Shown here one piece after another: positions 11,951 to 24,454 of a stretch of DNA of 64,000 nt (within the stretch, counting starts at the first letter, position 1; each line of letters starts with the position of its first letter). Made by a program: the position numbers and the translations under genes. The stretch is taken from assembly GCA_032622095.1 (NCBI GenBank), contig CP136066.1, positions 46,162,911-46,226,910 of the forward strand, given 5' to 3'. The notes under the pieces are model-generated. The model worked only from the letters and a program-made list of their open reading frames with translations. It searched no databases and was not told the origin of the DNA. This stretch comes from Siphonodentalium dalli (Eukaryota; Mollusca; Scaphopoda; Gadilida; Siphonodentaliidae).

Positions 11951-12058
11951 TATAATACCCCTTCGCTCTGACCCTTTGAGTTGTATTTATAATGCATCGC
12001 CTGAAGGGACGGCCAAAACTTCACTACAATGGGCACTATTCGCTTGCGGGTGAGGGCA
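11951..12058 (+). repeat. ~110-bp direct repeat, left copy
   Basis: Begins near ATAATACCCCTTCGCTCTGA and ends near GAGGGCACACAAT. A second copy with about ten differences lies at 12,836-12,946 in the same orientation. The pair flanks the plus-strand LINE tail, like an unusually long target duplication. Confidence 0.85.
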
Positions 12059-12059
12059 C

Positions 12060-12815
12060 ACAATCTTTCCTTCTAAATGCCAATGGAGTCAAATTGTTCG
12101 CGAGAAAGTAGAGACTGACTACTGTGCAGCAATCTACAGCAGATAGAGCTGAACTTTCATTACTGCGCCCATATACTGGTGCACTCAAAAATCTAGGAAG
12201 ATTGTTGAACAAGTCAACTTATCAAAACAATCTATTGTGTAAATATTGTTCGCACTATTATGATCACGAATTTGAACACGCACTTTCGACATGCAGAGCT
12301 GACGTTATGATCCATATGCGGGATGTCTACTGGACTAGGATCATCAACAAATATGGCATCGATATATATCTGTATCTCGCATCACTACTCATACCAGAAC
12401 TGATGGCTTTAATTCTCGGAGGACCTCCGTCAGTGCCATTCGCGGGATCTGCTGAGAATCTCGAATATGTAATTCTTGACTCAGCAATATTTCTGCTACA
12501 TGCGAGTAAGAATATGGGGAACAACACGACAACATGACGACTCACATAGTCTGCAACTGACATCTGTCATGAAAGTGTTATAGAACCTACTGTTCTCTCT
12601 TATCATTCTCTACTTCACCCACTTGACTATATCCATATACTATACTCTTCTACAGTCCCTGTGGCCATCACTACATTCTTATTACTACACGGTATCTCTC
12701 CACCTCTCTTCACCCATTCTTCTCCACGCCAACGCTATCATCATATATGTATTTGTATAAATGTGTATGTAAATATAACTCTCCCATGCGGAGGCATTAA
12801 AGATTATAAAAAAAG
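12060..12815 (+). pseudogene. CR1-like LINE 3' tail
   Basis: The frame at 12,124-12,537 encodes a C-terminal LINE domain with a finger CKYCSHYYDHEFEHALSTC (CX2C..HX4C spacing), followed by a helical tail and a stop. The 3' untranslated part ends near GCGGAGGCATTAAAGATTAT followed by an A-rich run, matching the 3' end style of the minus-strand LINE at 7,020-8,525. The RT palm and endonuclease are missing, so this is a severely 5'-truncated copy. It is plus-strand and bracketed by the 110-bp direct repeats. Confidence 0.75.
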
Positions 12816-12835
12816 ATATTTATAATATTATAAGT

Positions 12836-12946
12836 AATAATACCCCTTCTCTCTGACCCTTTGAGTTGTATTTATAATGTATCGCCTGAACTGACGGCCA
12901 AAACTCCACTACAATGGGCACTATTCTCTTGTGGGGGAGGGCACCC
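12836..12946 (+). repeat. ~110-bp direct repeat, right copy
   Basis: Partner of 11,951-12,058. Shared words include CTGACCCTTTGAGTTGTATT and ACTACAATGGGCACTATTC. Confidence 0.85.
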
Positions 12947-14039
12947 AATCGAATGCTGAAAAACATATTCGACTAATGTGAGATCGAAAGGAAATTAAAT
13001 TGATAATGGATCAGTCTTACACCAGCTTAAACAAAAATAAAGTTTCCTTTACGAAAACTTGATGAACTGGATTCTAAACTATAAGAAGACACGGAACTAT
13101 AGCTATTATTCAGTCTAGTGAAATAGTATCTTAAACTGAAATCTTGCGAAACCCCTCTGATGAATCGAAAACTGTTAGAGCGAAACCTTCCATTTTCATG
13201 TCGCGGGACTTCTTGAATCAGCCCCAGCTGGTTCGCCTCCGACATGCGTGCACGTACTAGTGCAGCTCAATCTCAAACTCTTAATTCCAAGTTTGCAACA
13301 TGTGTTTTGGCAAGATCATCACGTGCTAGCAACGGTTACTCTAGATATTCGTAAGGCTGCTAACTGTTTCCATATATCATGCAGTCTAGCTCACACCTAC
13401 ATTTCTAGAACCCAAAATACCCCAAAAACCGATACATGTTAAAAAGGCACAACGGTAACGATTACTTAATCAATTTAGAAGAAGGTATTTACACAAATAT
13501 CTAAGTCATGCCCATTCCTCCTCGGTTACCTCCCCTGTCTCAACTAAATGGATAAGGAAAAGTGCTTAAGAGCCTGGCTGAGCAATAACCGCTGTATTTA
13601 ACCACTAAATATTATAATAGCCATGTTTAACCACATGGTACGTAATAATACTATGTGTAACTTGTAACGTGTGTTACTATGGCATTGCTAGGGATATGAC
13701 GTTCACGGGAAAGATCACATGATTTTGCGGCGCCAACCAAACAAAATTATAGATATCTACCCAATTCAGGTGACTTTCATTGTCTAAATCCAAGACTTCC
13801 GTGACTTTAACCAAACATTTCAAATTCCTCTATATGATAATCGCTATCCATTTTTTATATATCTTAATTCGATATGGTACGGGTATATCGCGACAGTCAG
13901 AACATCATTAAAAAATAAAAGTGTCCATTCTGAAACCCATACCAATATATGTTATTAGCCAGTGGGCCCGACTTCGTCCGGACTGTTTCCCCTCTGCTTT
14001 CATCCGGACTTCAGGTTTTGAAAATCTCCATGGATCTAA
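12947..14039. other. intergenic DNA, nothing recognised
   Basis: Short frames at 13,027-13,245 (minus, serine-rich) and 13,248-13,442 (plus) show no motif. No strong repeat is visible. Confidence 0.4.
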
Positions 14040-14520
14040 CATCGAAATCCGTCGAAAGGCGCGATTTTACCTTGAATTGATCATTTTGAAGGTCAATGTC
14101 AGGTCGGGGTCACGATTTGACCCGTCCAAAACATTCCCCGGACAAAAGTACTGGTCGAAAGGCGCTACCCGTCGAAAGGCGCGTTTTGACATTGAATTGA
14201 CCATTTAGAAGGTCAAGGTCAGGTCGCGATCACGATTTGACCCGTCGAAAACACTCCCTGACAAAAGTACCCGTCGAAAGGCGCTACCCGTCGAAAGGCG
14301 CGATTTGACCTTGAATTGACCATTTTGAAGGTCAAGGTCAGGTTGGGGTCACGATTTGACCAGTCCAAAACACTCCCGGACAAAAGTACCCGTCGAAAGG
14401 CGCTACCCGTCGAAAGGCGCGATTTGACCTTGAATTGACCGTTTTGAAGGTCAAGGTCAGGTCGGGGTCACGATTTGACCAGTCCAAAACACTCCCCGGA
14501 CAAAAGAATCCCTAGGTATC
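14040..14520 (+). repeat. tandem array, four units of 119-120 bp
   Basis: The word GTCGAAAGGCGC starts units at 14,051, 14,171, 14,290 and 14,409, giving periods of 120, 119 and 119 bp. Each unit contains TGAATTGACC, GAAGGTCAAGGTCAGG, CACGATTTGACC and a CCCGGACAAAAGTAC-type end. From the second unit on, the GTCGAAAGGCGC word is doubled at unit joints. After the array, an ACAGACAAACAGACAAACAG run follows, a tail style common in invertebrate repeats. The 95-codon frame over it is not convincing. Confidence 0.92.
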
Positions 14521-16417
14521 AAATGTCGTCGAAATCCGTCGGGCAGTTTTACCGGCCATTGCTAATAATCAGACAGACAAACAGACAAACAGAAGTCCCA
14601 AAATATTTATTAGATGTACTATATCAACAGATGGACGCCATTTCCAAATACCCATGATTCTAGTACGGTAATTCCGTCTAATATAAGATAAGTTCTCTTT
14701 AGGATACAACTAGGATATTAAACTTCATGACATTTGTCGTTCTTGTTAACGTTCTTATTACACCCTGATTGAAATCACGAATCCAGCTGACATGGTTCCC
14801 TGAAAAACCGTCGCAACTAGCATGGCGAAAAACAAAAGCCCGAATATTTATCTGCAATATAAGCCCGGTTCAAAGGGAGGACGGACGTTTTACATAAATC
14901 CAGCCATAAATGGCAAGATATTTTAAACAAAGAATTTCTCTGGTTCTATTTGGAGAAATCTTGAGTTTCTCATATCATCATCTTCATTGTATATAGAATT
15001 TTAGCAATTATTAAGAGACAAACAAAAACAATGGATTTTAATACATTTGAGAGGTTGAAAATATTATTTTATTTGTTGTCCCTTTCGGTAACAAGAACTG
15101 CTAGAATAATGTTGATATGCAGTGTGGTCCACTCAAGCAAGGAGTAGTCAACTGGAATTAGGTAATAGTGTTAAGAGATATGGTGGTCAGCTTTAAGTTG
15201 GCTATGAACTTATGATCCACAATTCAGCTCAGCCCAATTTTCCATTGATTAACAGGCATGACGTGACAATTCTGAAATATAGAACATTATGTACGGATAG
15301 TTGCCATTCTAAATGAAAATAATCATTACATTTCAAGAATCAAGAATAATTAAGTCGCTTCTCATGATCTTGAAATATTCTATCATGGATATATCTACTA
15401 CACTTTTCGGTGAAAAAAAATTATTTTACAAAAGTTCTTGATACCTGAAATAATTTATTTAAAAAAATACTTTTCATGCAATAAAGGTAAAGTAAATGAG
15501 GATATAATATTGAATGGGCCAATGGTTCTTAAATATTGTGTCACAATAATAGCTTGTACCAAATTTCACAAAGAAATTCCTGACAGATTTTGAGAAAATC
15601 CAACTTGAAATACCAGGACATTTTGGCAAAAAGTGCGTCTTACCTTTAAATATGGGCAAGGTCGTTTGTAGATATATAGATTATGTCGATGTGATGCAAT
15701 TGAGTCAATCTGCAATGAGAATAATTAGAAGAAACGATTCAAACATACATTGTGAGGTAAATTTATTGTTGATACTTAACTAATAGTGTGTGGGTCCGAT
15801 AAGGTATCGAGAAACATGACAATGAGAACTCGAGCTCTTGACGCTTTTGTTGTCCGGGAGAAGGAGCGGTACTCTGTCTCGGATCGGAATTCTAGAGGTG
15901 CTTGCAAGAAATCGATGGGTGTATAACGCCGAGCGCGGCTCAAAAACATTTCAAAGCACAACGGTAGCAACGTTAAAGCTATTTATGCAACAAGGACAAA
16001 CTGTTTTCCTTTTTAGAATATCGCATTGCATTGTTCAGACCTCGCCTTTGGTAGTTGTTATGTTGCTGGTGTCAGTCACACACCTCCTCGATCTGTTTAT
16101 ACTTGACAATACTTCAAGAAACTTCAATTATTTCTACGTAGTGACACCTACTGTATGGACGTCGATAGAGAGACTACTCCAATGTTGATAACGTGTGCAC
16201 TCTTTCCGTTTATAAACTCTTCTTGATAAGCCATAGTCATGATATGTTGTTTACATGAACAATAATACTTTGATGGTGTGGTGGTTGATGGCGTTGGCCT
16301 ATCTCAAATGTGTTCTGTTATAAAGTCCATCCACAGTTCTCTCTGTTCGGAAGATAAAGCACTTCGTTCCATATACGTGCATAAGTAAATAGTTTATGGG
16401 TCAATAATATATGTTGC
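14521..16417. other. intergenic DNA without identified genes
   Basis: Frames at 15,474-15,659 (minus), 15,776-15,970 (minus) and 15,838-16,188 (plus) overlap one another and carry no known motif. I cannot support a gene here. Confidence 0.4.
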
Positions 16418-16519
16418 GGGACGCTTAGTGGTCGGATATGGTGTCATGTGAGGCGAAGTGAGATCAATATTGATATCGCTGAGACTCACATGACACCATA
16501 TCCGAACACTAAGTGTCCC
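16418..16519. repeat. long palindrome (~51-bp arms)
   Basis: The left arm begins GGGACGCTTAGTGGTCGGAT and the right arm ends ATCCGAACACTAAGTGTCCC. The centre is ATCAATATTGAT, so there is essentially no spacer. Arm mismatches are few. No protein, and no obvious target duplication. Confidence 0.88.
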
Positions 16520-18797
16520 TTAATGCATTTATTATGTCAGTTGACAAAATCCAACATATCTATTTAATTAATCGTCGCTGTAATTTATTTAAATTTGGTA
16601 AGTTAAATGCTTCGTCTATGGCCACAGTGACGCGTCATGGGCGTTGAAAGTCAACGCATCGAGTCAATGGCTAACCGCCAGAAGTGGGACAACTAGGTGA
16701 GTTTGATAGTTAACTTATGAATCTTTAGAATTCCTCAATTATTTCGCATGCAGGTTTTGGAACATGGTACTATGTCTTTAAATTCACAGAAAATGATTTA
16801 TGATAGATATCACATTTCTTGGCGCCAAAATACACCAAAAATATCCCCGAGGCGACAGAGTTTTCTGAAAAACAAGATGGTGGATAAGCACCTAATATTG
16901 ATTTCATGTGGGGTCACTTCCCTAATATGGGTTCATATACCGTCACTCTTTATCGACGCTGATTGGCTAATCGCAAGAGCTGACATAATAAATGAATAAA
17001 TGACCAAAATGGCGACGTCCTGCTCGAAAAACTGTGTTCTTTAATTGAGTTATAGGAATAGAACTCGAGTAATGCTATGATATTATGTATAGAAATGATA
17101 TACTAATATTTAATTGATGTACTCCCTTATACATGTGTAAATGTAAGTTGTTTTTTATTCATCTACTCAAGAATGTGATTGTTCAACAACTAGTCTCGTT
17201 CATTAGACCCACTTGAATATGAAAAGCTGGCCACGAATGTGATCTCCCTTGAACAGCTATAGCTACATTATTTTGTGATCAATTTTAAAATCAGGCTACG
17301 AATGTGATCGATACCTTCGAATCCTCATCTACATATACATGTCACTACCATAATATCACACGTTACAAGTTATACAAGCAAATAAATAATCAGATATATC
17401 ATATAAACCTGTATATACATGAAATTTGGTTAATCATACAAATCGATAGTAGATACCCGAAAGAAAAAACGCCATGCAGGGTGGCTTTTTTATCTGGGCA
17501 TTTGGGTGAAATAGACTCTAAAAAAATCTTAATAGACAAGGCCGTGCTTACTGTGATATTACTCTCTATAGCTTTGCACGATGGACGCAATAGCTGGCCA
17601 TATCGTCATTTTCCAGTCTGTGGGTTTTAAAATTTGAGATAGAGTCCGCTCAATACCCCGTAATGTTGTTAATGTACACAACAAAGAGGAAAAATCGACA
17701 ATTTTCCAATTGATAGACTCGCAGCAGCACTATATGTGAAAGTAGGTAGTGGCAATCTCAGTATATTAAGACAGAATACCGCAGTATATATACTGCTAAT
17801 GCTTTTAACAGTTTGTTAATACTGCTAAGGCTTTTAACAGTTTGAAAAATAGACACAAGTTATACAAACGATTACAATCAAAGAACGCTTTTATTATTCA
17901 GCTTCAGTAGCTGCGATGCATTGTTTTAGGTATCTTACGAAAGTGCGCCACTATTTTTATCATATTGACCGGTAGAAGTCTATTGTCACGCAAGAAGTTT
18001 ACATTAATGCATGGCTATCAGCTGAAATGTCAGGGCCAAATGTACCTTATTATGTTAGCCACGTGATCTGAGACAAGTTTTCTAAAATTATGAGTGTGAC
18101 ATCGCTGCGAGAAAGCAATCGGATTCGTCCATTCTTGTCAGAAAAAACATACGAATGATATTCATAACATTGTATCACAATAGTTGAAGTTACCTTGCTG
18201 TAACTTCTGTCTATCTTATCGACACTAATGATAATTTATCCATGTAAATAATTATGAATTTATGACGCAATGAACACAAACTGAGCCTCTGCATCCACTC
18301 ATTCTGAATTATATTTTATTTCGAGCGTAGACTGGTGCGGTTTAAAGATGCCAGAGTAGAGTTGTCAGAATAAAACAAAACATCTTTCGTGTCAGGGTTG
18401 GGTTTGGAGAGTCAATTGCTGACAAAAAAGTGCCACTGAGTTTCACTGAACCTATATATTGGGATTTCCGTTGTATGAACAATTCAATGGTGTGGTTGGT
18501 GTAAACATTTATTTCCAATCCTAACATAAACTTAAACAAAAGCAATATAATAATATACATAAATGAAATTATTGGAAAGGGGATTAAACAACAAACCCAA
18601 GGTGTTCTGTTAACTTTGCTCCCATGTTTTCAAATTTGCCAAAGTTGCATTGTTGGTTCTAGGAATGGGAGTTGGAGGGAGGATCACCAAAATCGACAAA
18701 GACATTTATAATCACCGATTTTCTTCAAACATATTTGCATCACAATGCTTTGAGGAGTCGAATGGGGCGGATTATATTTTCCGAAGCCAAGCCTTCA
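16520..18797. other. AT-rich intergenic DNA
   Basis: No recognisable gene. Small frames at 16,748, 17,304 and 18,342 are unsupported. A short duplicated phrase around ACTGCTAA.GCTTTTAACAGTTTG occurs twice near 17,790-17,850. Confidence 0.4.
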
Positions 18798-18887
18798 TAA
18801 TCAGGGATCGGGTATAGGGAGTATAAGGCATCACCATTCATAGAATCAGGGATGGGGTATAGGGAGTATAAGGCATCACCGTTCATA
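18798..18887 (-). repeat. 45-bp tandem duplication
   Basis: Two copies of a 45-bp unit containing TATAGGGAGTATAAGGCATC differ at two positions. Because 45 is a multiple of three, a minus-strand frame (18,740-19,006) shows a 15-residue repeat containing MNGDALYSLYPIPD, but I cannot show it is coding. Confidence 0.85.
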
Positions 18888-21399
18888 GAAATTGTTATCG
18901 TCGATTTTGTCCCAAATTTTTTACGAGCAATATAATGGTCTGCATGGCTCACAAGAGTTCTGGTTAAAACAGACTCGACAGCTATGCAATACTGACTCTG
19001 CTGCAATAGTATTTGGGGTTATCTATTACCACCAGCAAACGTTAGCTCTGTGTCGCTAAAAATAATTTCTGCATTGAATGCATGCAGTATGACACTGCCA
19101 GAACAATGTTTATAACTCTAGTTTAGGAATGTGACGAATCTACCACTGTAAAGGCATTCCAGCAATCGCCTGGTAGGACACATCACTTTCCTGATATATG
19201 TTGTGATTGTGTGACATTGGGACTCAGTAATGCGATATAATTGTTGAGTCTGTGTTTTAACCAGTGCTGGGCTCAAAGTGACACAATCGGAGTCCGGGGT
19301 GAAGATTGGTGAGGGGCAACACAAATCTGACTAGCTCTATAAGTATGCACTATCCATCTAATGGTGTTGTTTATTGCTGTCAATGTCCGAGTCAGGTATG
19401 AAAACCGATGTAATGGGCTCCAAAAGTTGTAACAAAATGTCACCGATTTCACCAATATGGTTATATCAATGATGCGATATAATGGGGAACTGCCGGCGGA
19501 CCTGATTTTACTTGCTTTAGTGCACCGGACACATTTGGACATTAAAGGCACGCTTTGCGTTAGGCCATCCCCCAATTATTTCTTTTTGACAGTAAATATT
19601 AGAAAGTTATTATACAATGTTGTGTACAGTATGTGTTTTTCTTGTACGAGTTCAGGTTGTGGTGAACAGTTATATTGCACGAGAACATTGTATAATGACA
19701 TTCTATTATCCATTTGTGTTTTTATCCAAAATGAAGTCCCCCGGAGTCCCGATAGTTTTTATAAAAGTCATATTGGACTCGATTCGAATTAGTAAGCTTT
19801 CTTCAGAGAAATGCTACTTCTTTTTTCGGATTTCCATCTATTTGACCAAAAATGCTGATCACATGTGTACACAATCTGTTAATAAAGGAGTTAAATGTCG
19901 ACAAATGAATAAGTCAACTTAACCACGCTACTAACCAATTGTCTAAATTTGTTAGTAAGACCAAAACGACTATTTAAAATGCAAATGTATACAAATAAAC
20001 GACATATTTCTCAGATTTGTTTTAATTTTTCGTTCCGTATAGGCGATAAAATATACTCATACTCGTACCTTAACTATATTCAGCAACAAATGACTTCTCA
20101 GTACAACACCATATATCCCCTCTATTGTATATAAAGCTTGGTTGGGGTTGATGACAGGAACTTAGTAAAAATTGCAACCGAATTGGTCTACTTGTAGCTG
20201 TCTGGTCTGTACTACTTCAGTCGCTGAGTGTACTTCTGTTTGCAGGCAAGTGTAACAGAACAATATGCGCCCATGCCTGATTCACATTCACATTCACATA
20301 TAATACGATGCACGAAAACAGGCATTATTTGTTAGTCGGACAGACGTACTTGTCATGCTGACGAGATCATTCGATGCTGCATGGTTCCCAGGAAAATATC
20401 AAGTCAAACCAGTGCAGTGAGATAAAGTTTATAGTTTGTTTTGGTACGCTGCACTGGTCATGGTATATAATAATTACGTTTATTGACGAGCCGTTGACAA
20501 CTTGGCCAATAATATCGTCACATGATTTTTGAAAAGCAGGTCACCATTTTCAAATATAAGCGCTGATAATTTATCCCTCAGTGTTCAGTTGACTGAGACC
20601 TCCTAAGATACCACTCTGGGAATGTCTTACTGATCCCAAAGAAGACATGAGAATGCCAGCATCGGCCATTGATATAGTACGAAGCGAAGCTATGATGTAA
20701 TAAAGAAATACACATATTTTATGGTTCCATGAATTTCCGACATCCACTTCGAAACAAAAAAGAACACAACGTGAAGTCCGGGAAGGATCTGTATCTCCAA
20801 AGTATAGGTTCCGCCACATGGATGTCAATTGGTTGATGTGATCAGGATAAAATAAAAGTCCAAGGATGACTATATAATGCTTTATTCTCTCATCCAATTT
20901 AATACATGTATAATATCAGGATATTGAGATACAAGTATATTAACAGTAGACATATAGCAATATATACAATATATATGTACATATGGTTCCGGGTCGATGG
21001 CATGTTGAAATTCGATGAATGTATTCCGAGTTTTATTCTGACACCGTTACTAGCTTATTTTCGTCAGTAGTAATCACGGCGCAATCTCGTATGAAACCTT
21101 GTTGGTTGGAGCAAACTAATTGATCACACCGCGGAAATAAAAGTTGATGTCTTCACAGTCACACACGTGTGTTTAGATTTAGTTACAAATAATACGTTAC
21201 TTCATGTAGATCGTCAATTTTAGTATTTATACCATTGATGATTGCCATATCGCTCACTCGTAACTATCGTATAATTGATTCCGGGAACCATACATATATA
21301 CTAATATACCAACATAGAAGCCAAGTGTTAATATCATAACGTGTGACTATTTAAATAATCAATTATAACTAATATAAATGTAAATATACCTGGATACTC
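18888..21399. other. intergenic DNA, no identified genes
   Basis: Frames at 19,118-19,575 (minus), 19,457-19,922 (plus) and 20,571-20,897 (minus) have no motif I recognise. A small inverted repeat (ACCAGTGCAG...CTGCACTGGT) lies at ~20,413-20,460. CTGGTTAAAACAGACTC near 18,958 is inverted near 19,245. Confidence 0.4.
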
Positions 21400-21633
21400 A
21401 TTGCGCTCGTTGGCAGGTATTTAATTTAATACTCGGTTCACATCCATTCATCAATGTGGATGCGCAGCCAGCTAACTTCAGTAGAAGGTTTAAGACCTGC
21501 CGAAGCCTCCATCTGACCACCCCCACAGATGAATGCATGTGCATCCATACAGTTTTTCTCTTCGTGTCGTCGGCTCGCATCTACACATAGCAAATCAAAA
21601 ATAGACCGATTCATGACGAGAAATTTCGATGCA

Positions 21634-22425
21634 TTAATTGTGGGCTGAGAAAACGTTCGTGATGATCCGAATGAAAGCGCAAAGTCTGCGGAGTAATATG
21701 GGATTCTTCATATTGAGAATTTCATTTATCGCGGTAGCATTTGTTCGTCTAATATATTTAGGTTGTAAAAAGTGCTTTCTTACATCCGTAAAGAACTCAC
21801 ATTCCAATAAATAATGAAATTCATCACCAATGTGTTTGTGGCACTTTGGGCATACTAGCTCTTTCAGCGAGATCAATATTATTCCATCGGCCCGTCTCTA
21901 CCGGTAACTGGTGGTTACAGGTACACAATCGGCATAATGTTAACCTGTTTCTGGTATCAAGAATATTCAAGTAATCTTCAAAATGGATATCTTGTTTGAA
22001 CATTTTGTATATAATTCCCCTACTACCCGAGGCCTCGATATCATTTTTGCATGTATTACGGAATCTACAAATAAGGTTGCACTCAATGTATGAGTGTAAT
22101 CGCTCAGTACAGTGAATTTTATATATATCCATTAGGTGAAGCTGGCCACATTCTGTTAAAATTTGCTTAACTTTGTTTATCCACGTGAAATTAGCGGATG
22201 AGACATTACTGTGTTTTAGCGCTAACATATATAATATTTTACAATATCTATTACAATTCATATTTACTACTTTCAACCAATACTTTACCACACGCATGGC
22301 TATTAATATATCAATTGGCATACGACCGCTCTCTCCACATAACATATAATTGCATGTGGATGGTTTTAGTCGTAAAATAAACTTACAAAATGTTCTATGT
22401 ATGTTTTCAATTATATCATTACTTA
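21634..22425 (-). pseudogene. LINE 3' fragment (C-terminal domain with finger)
   Basis: The minus strand from 22,425 encodes a post-RT LINE domain with blocks such as FCKFILRLKPSTCNYM and MLCGESGRMPI, and near 21,900 a LCRLCTCNHQLPVETGRW block. After a frameshift around 21,830-21,880 it gives the finger CPKCHKHIGDEFHYLLEC and ends at 21,634. This layout is typical of CR1-group or related LINEs in aquatic invertebrates. No RT palm remains. The 5' break coincides with the palindrome at 22,423-22,462. The 3' untranslated end (to ~21,400) is not defined. Confidence 0.82.
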
Positions 22426-22462
22426 GGTGTACTCACCTATGAAGATAGGTGAGTACACCTAA
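22423..22462. repeat. perfect 18-bp-arm palindrome at LINE break
   Basis: TTAGGTGTACTCACCTAT, then four bases, then its exact reverse complement ending ACACCTAA. It sits exactly at the 5' limit of the minus-strand LINE fragment. Confidence 0.95.
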
Positions 22463-22616
22463 GACCTTAAATCAGATGTTTTTCTAGCCCTTTTCTAACA
22501 CCCTGGCATCTCAACTTCAAACCATCTTAAAACATGGCCCTTTTATAACACCCTGGCTTCTCAAATTCAAAACGATTTGAACCCGGATCTATTGGCTAAA
22601 TTCCACGCCTTACTAA

Positions 22617-22904
22617 AAAACCGTTCCGTCTTGGCCTAACGAAAACTATGATGGCTTTCTATCAGATTGTTTTACATTAGATGAAGTCACATATGATGAA
22701 TATTGCGCGATAGTAAAACCGCAAATATTTCACCTAGAAAACACACGTTACGGGACAGTCTCAGAAATTAAAGTTATTCGAAAGTGTATACTTTTTAAAG
22801 ACTGGGTCCACGTGATAGAATTTTCCGTGTGGATACAAAATCAAAATATTTGCCATACATTCGAAAGTGGGCGCTGTATAAAATATCCGTTTAAAACAAG
22901 TTAA
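22617..22904 (+). CDS. unidentified small open frame (95 codons, no internal ATG)
   Basis: A stop-to-stop frame runs from after a TAA at 22,614 to a TAA at 22,902-22,904. It has no methionine codon, so if real it must use an upstream or spliced start. Its composition is protein-like rather than repeat-like, with aromatic and acidic residues (FTLDEVTYDEYCAIV, RKCILFKDWVHVIEF). Its stop is followed immediately by the ATG of the next frame. I recognise no family. Chance openness is possible. Confidence 0.3.
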   Translation, partial: KTVPSWPNENYDGFLSDCFTLDEVTYDEYCAIVKPQIFHLENTRYGTVSEIKVIRKCILFKDWVHVIEFSVWIQNQNICHTFESGRCIKYPFKTS

Positions 22905-23024
22905 ATGGCTCAAGTCGTTGATATACAAGGTGCGCACTTTAACGTACCCTTACCCGCAGACGACGGGAACATGGATACACCTGTCCAACAGCCGCATATT
23001 CCTCAACAACCGCAACCCGATTAA
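22905..23024 (+). CDS. unidentified small frame, Pro/Gln-rich end
   Basis: The ATG directly abuts the preceding stop (TAAATG). The 39-residue product starts MAQVVDIQGAHF and ends in a Pro/Gln-rich run (QQPHIPQQPQPD). The same frame continues after the stop with protein-like text (RDFIMKIERSLGTVLNNRTD) broken by further stops, so this could be the decayed N-terminus of a longer protein. No family recognised. Confidence 0.3.
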   Translation: MAQVVDIQGAHFNVPLPADDGNMDTPVQQPHIPQQPQPD

Positions 23025-23399
23025 CAAGGCGACTTTAATGCCCTGTATCTGAATTCTTAACGCGATTTCATCATGAAAATCGAGAGGTCACTTGGAACTG
23101 TATTAAACAACAGGACTGACAATTAGATTCGCTGAGATAACCGACAAACATCAAGCTATTGCTAAAGTAAGAAGCATAAAACAACATGAATGCAAGTTAT
23201 GACTAAAAGCGGAGGGAAACGACGTACATGTATATTTAAAATGGTGGTTACGTGCATGGTATGAGAATAGACTTCCGGTTTAGTGACATGGTATAGTCTC
23301 ATACCATGCAGGCGCGTAATTATGTGCGCTGTTTGATCAATTTGAATTGTAGACATGATATGATGAATACTGGGAGCTATGGTCCCACTTTGGTAAATG

Positions 23400-23870
23400 C
23401 TATTTGGCACCGTTTGGCACCGATCCTGCAAGTACTCAAAGACCGTCCAAGACCTTCCAAAGTTGCGGTTCCAACAAAGTTCCATACGGTTCCAAGTTTG
23501 GTTGGCACCACTTACAGAGAGAATGTTCTTGGGAGGGTTTAGAATGGCACCGCCGACCCTTGAAGGGCTCAAAGAACGTCCAAGAACATTCAAATTTACG
23601 GTTCCGAAGCTATGAATGGGAGGGTTAGAATTGCACCGATCATGGAAGTACTCAGAGAACGTCCAAGAACATTCAAATTTACAGTTCCGAAGCTATGAGG
23701 TCTCTAAAATTATAAATCGCCAATGGCAAAGATCCTGGAAGTACTCAAAGGCCTTCCAACAACATTCAAATTTACAGTTCGAAAGTTATATGGACCCCTC
23801 AAAATTATAAAAGCTTCAATGGCAATGATTCTGCGAGTACTCAAATACCGTCCGCCACCGGTTCACATTT
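23400..23870 (+). repeat. degenerate tandem array, ~95-110 bp units
   Basis: Units contain GGCACCGATCCTGCAAGTAC, CAAAGACCGTCCAAGACCTT and AAATTTACGGTTCCGAAGCT variants, at least four in succession. A further isolated unit lies at ~24,400-24,455. Three overlapping plus-strand frames of 60-78 codons are repeat by-products. Confidence 0.8.
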
Positions 23871-24454
23871 TACATAATGGTTCAGTTGAAGTGCTATAGG
23901 TGTGTATAATGGTTCAGCTGAAGTGCTATATGTTTGCATAATGGTTCCATCAGAAGCTCCCTGCGTGTGCCAAACGTAAGTATACATTAAAGGCACGGAC
24001 GGCGTTCGTTGCAGAAATATTTATATTTGTTCAAATCGCCATCAACAGAAGGAACACCATAATATATATAGTTCCGCTCATTGGCCAGACATAATCAGCG
24101 CATAAATAGTATATTGTCGTCAAGACGTACGCTGGTGTACTTAAACAAGAGACTGCACATGTTACAGAAGTTGTGCTTCTGTTTACATAACGCAGGGCAA
24201 TTATATCAGTTAATCACACAAAATTGATATAAACGCTCTTTATTATTTCCATATCAGGATAACAGTAACAAATAACCCTCTTTACGTTTACCATATCCGG
24301 ACCTAAGCAAAAGCCCGTACACCCCTACCAGAGTGCAAATTATTAGGGTAATTAAGAACAGGCCAATTTACCCAGTCATTCGAATATTGTGGCGCGGACC
24401 AGAAAAGCTCAAAGACCGTCCAAGACCATTCAAATTTACGATTCCGAAGTTACG

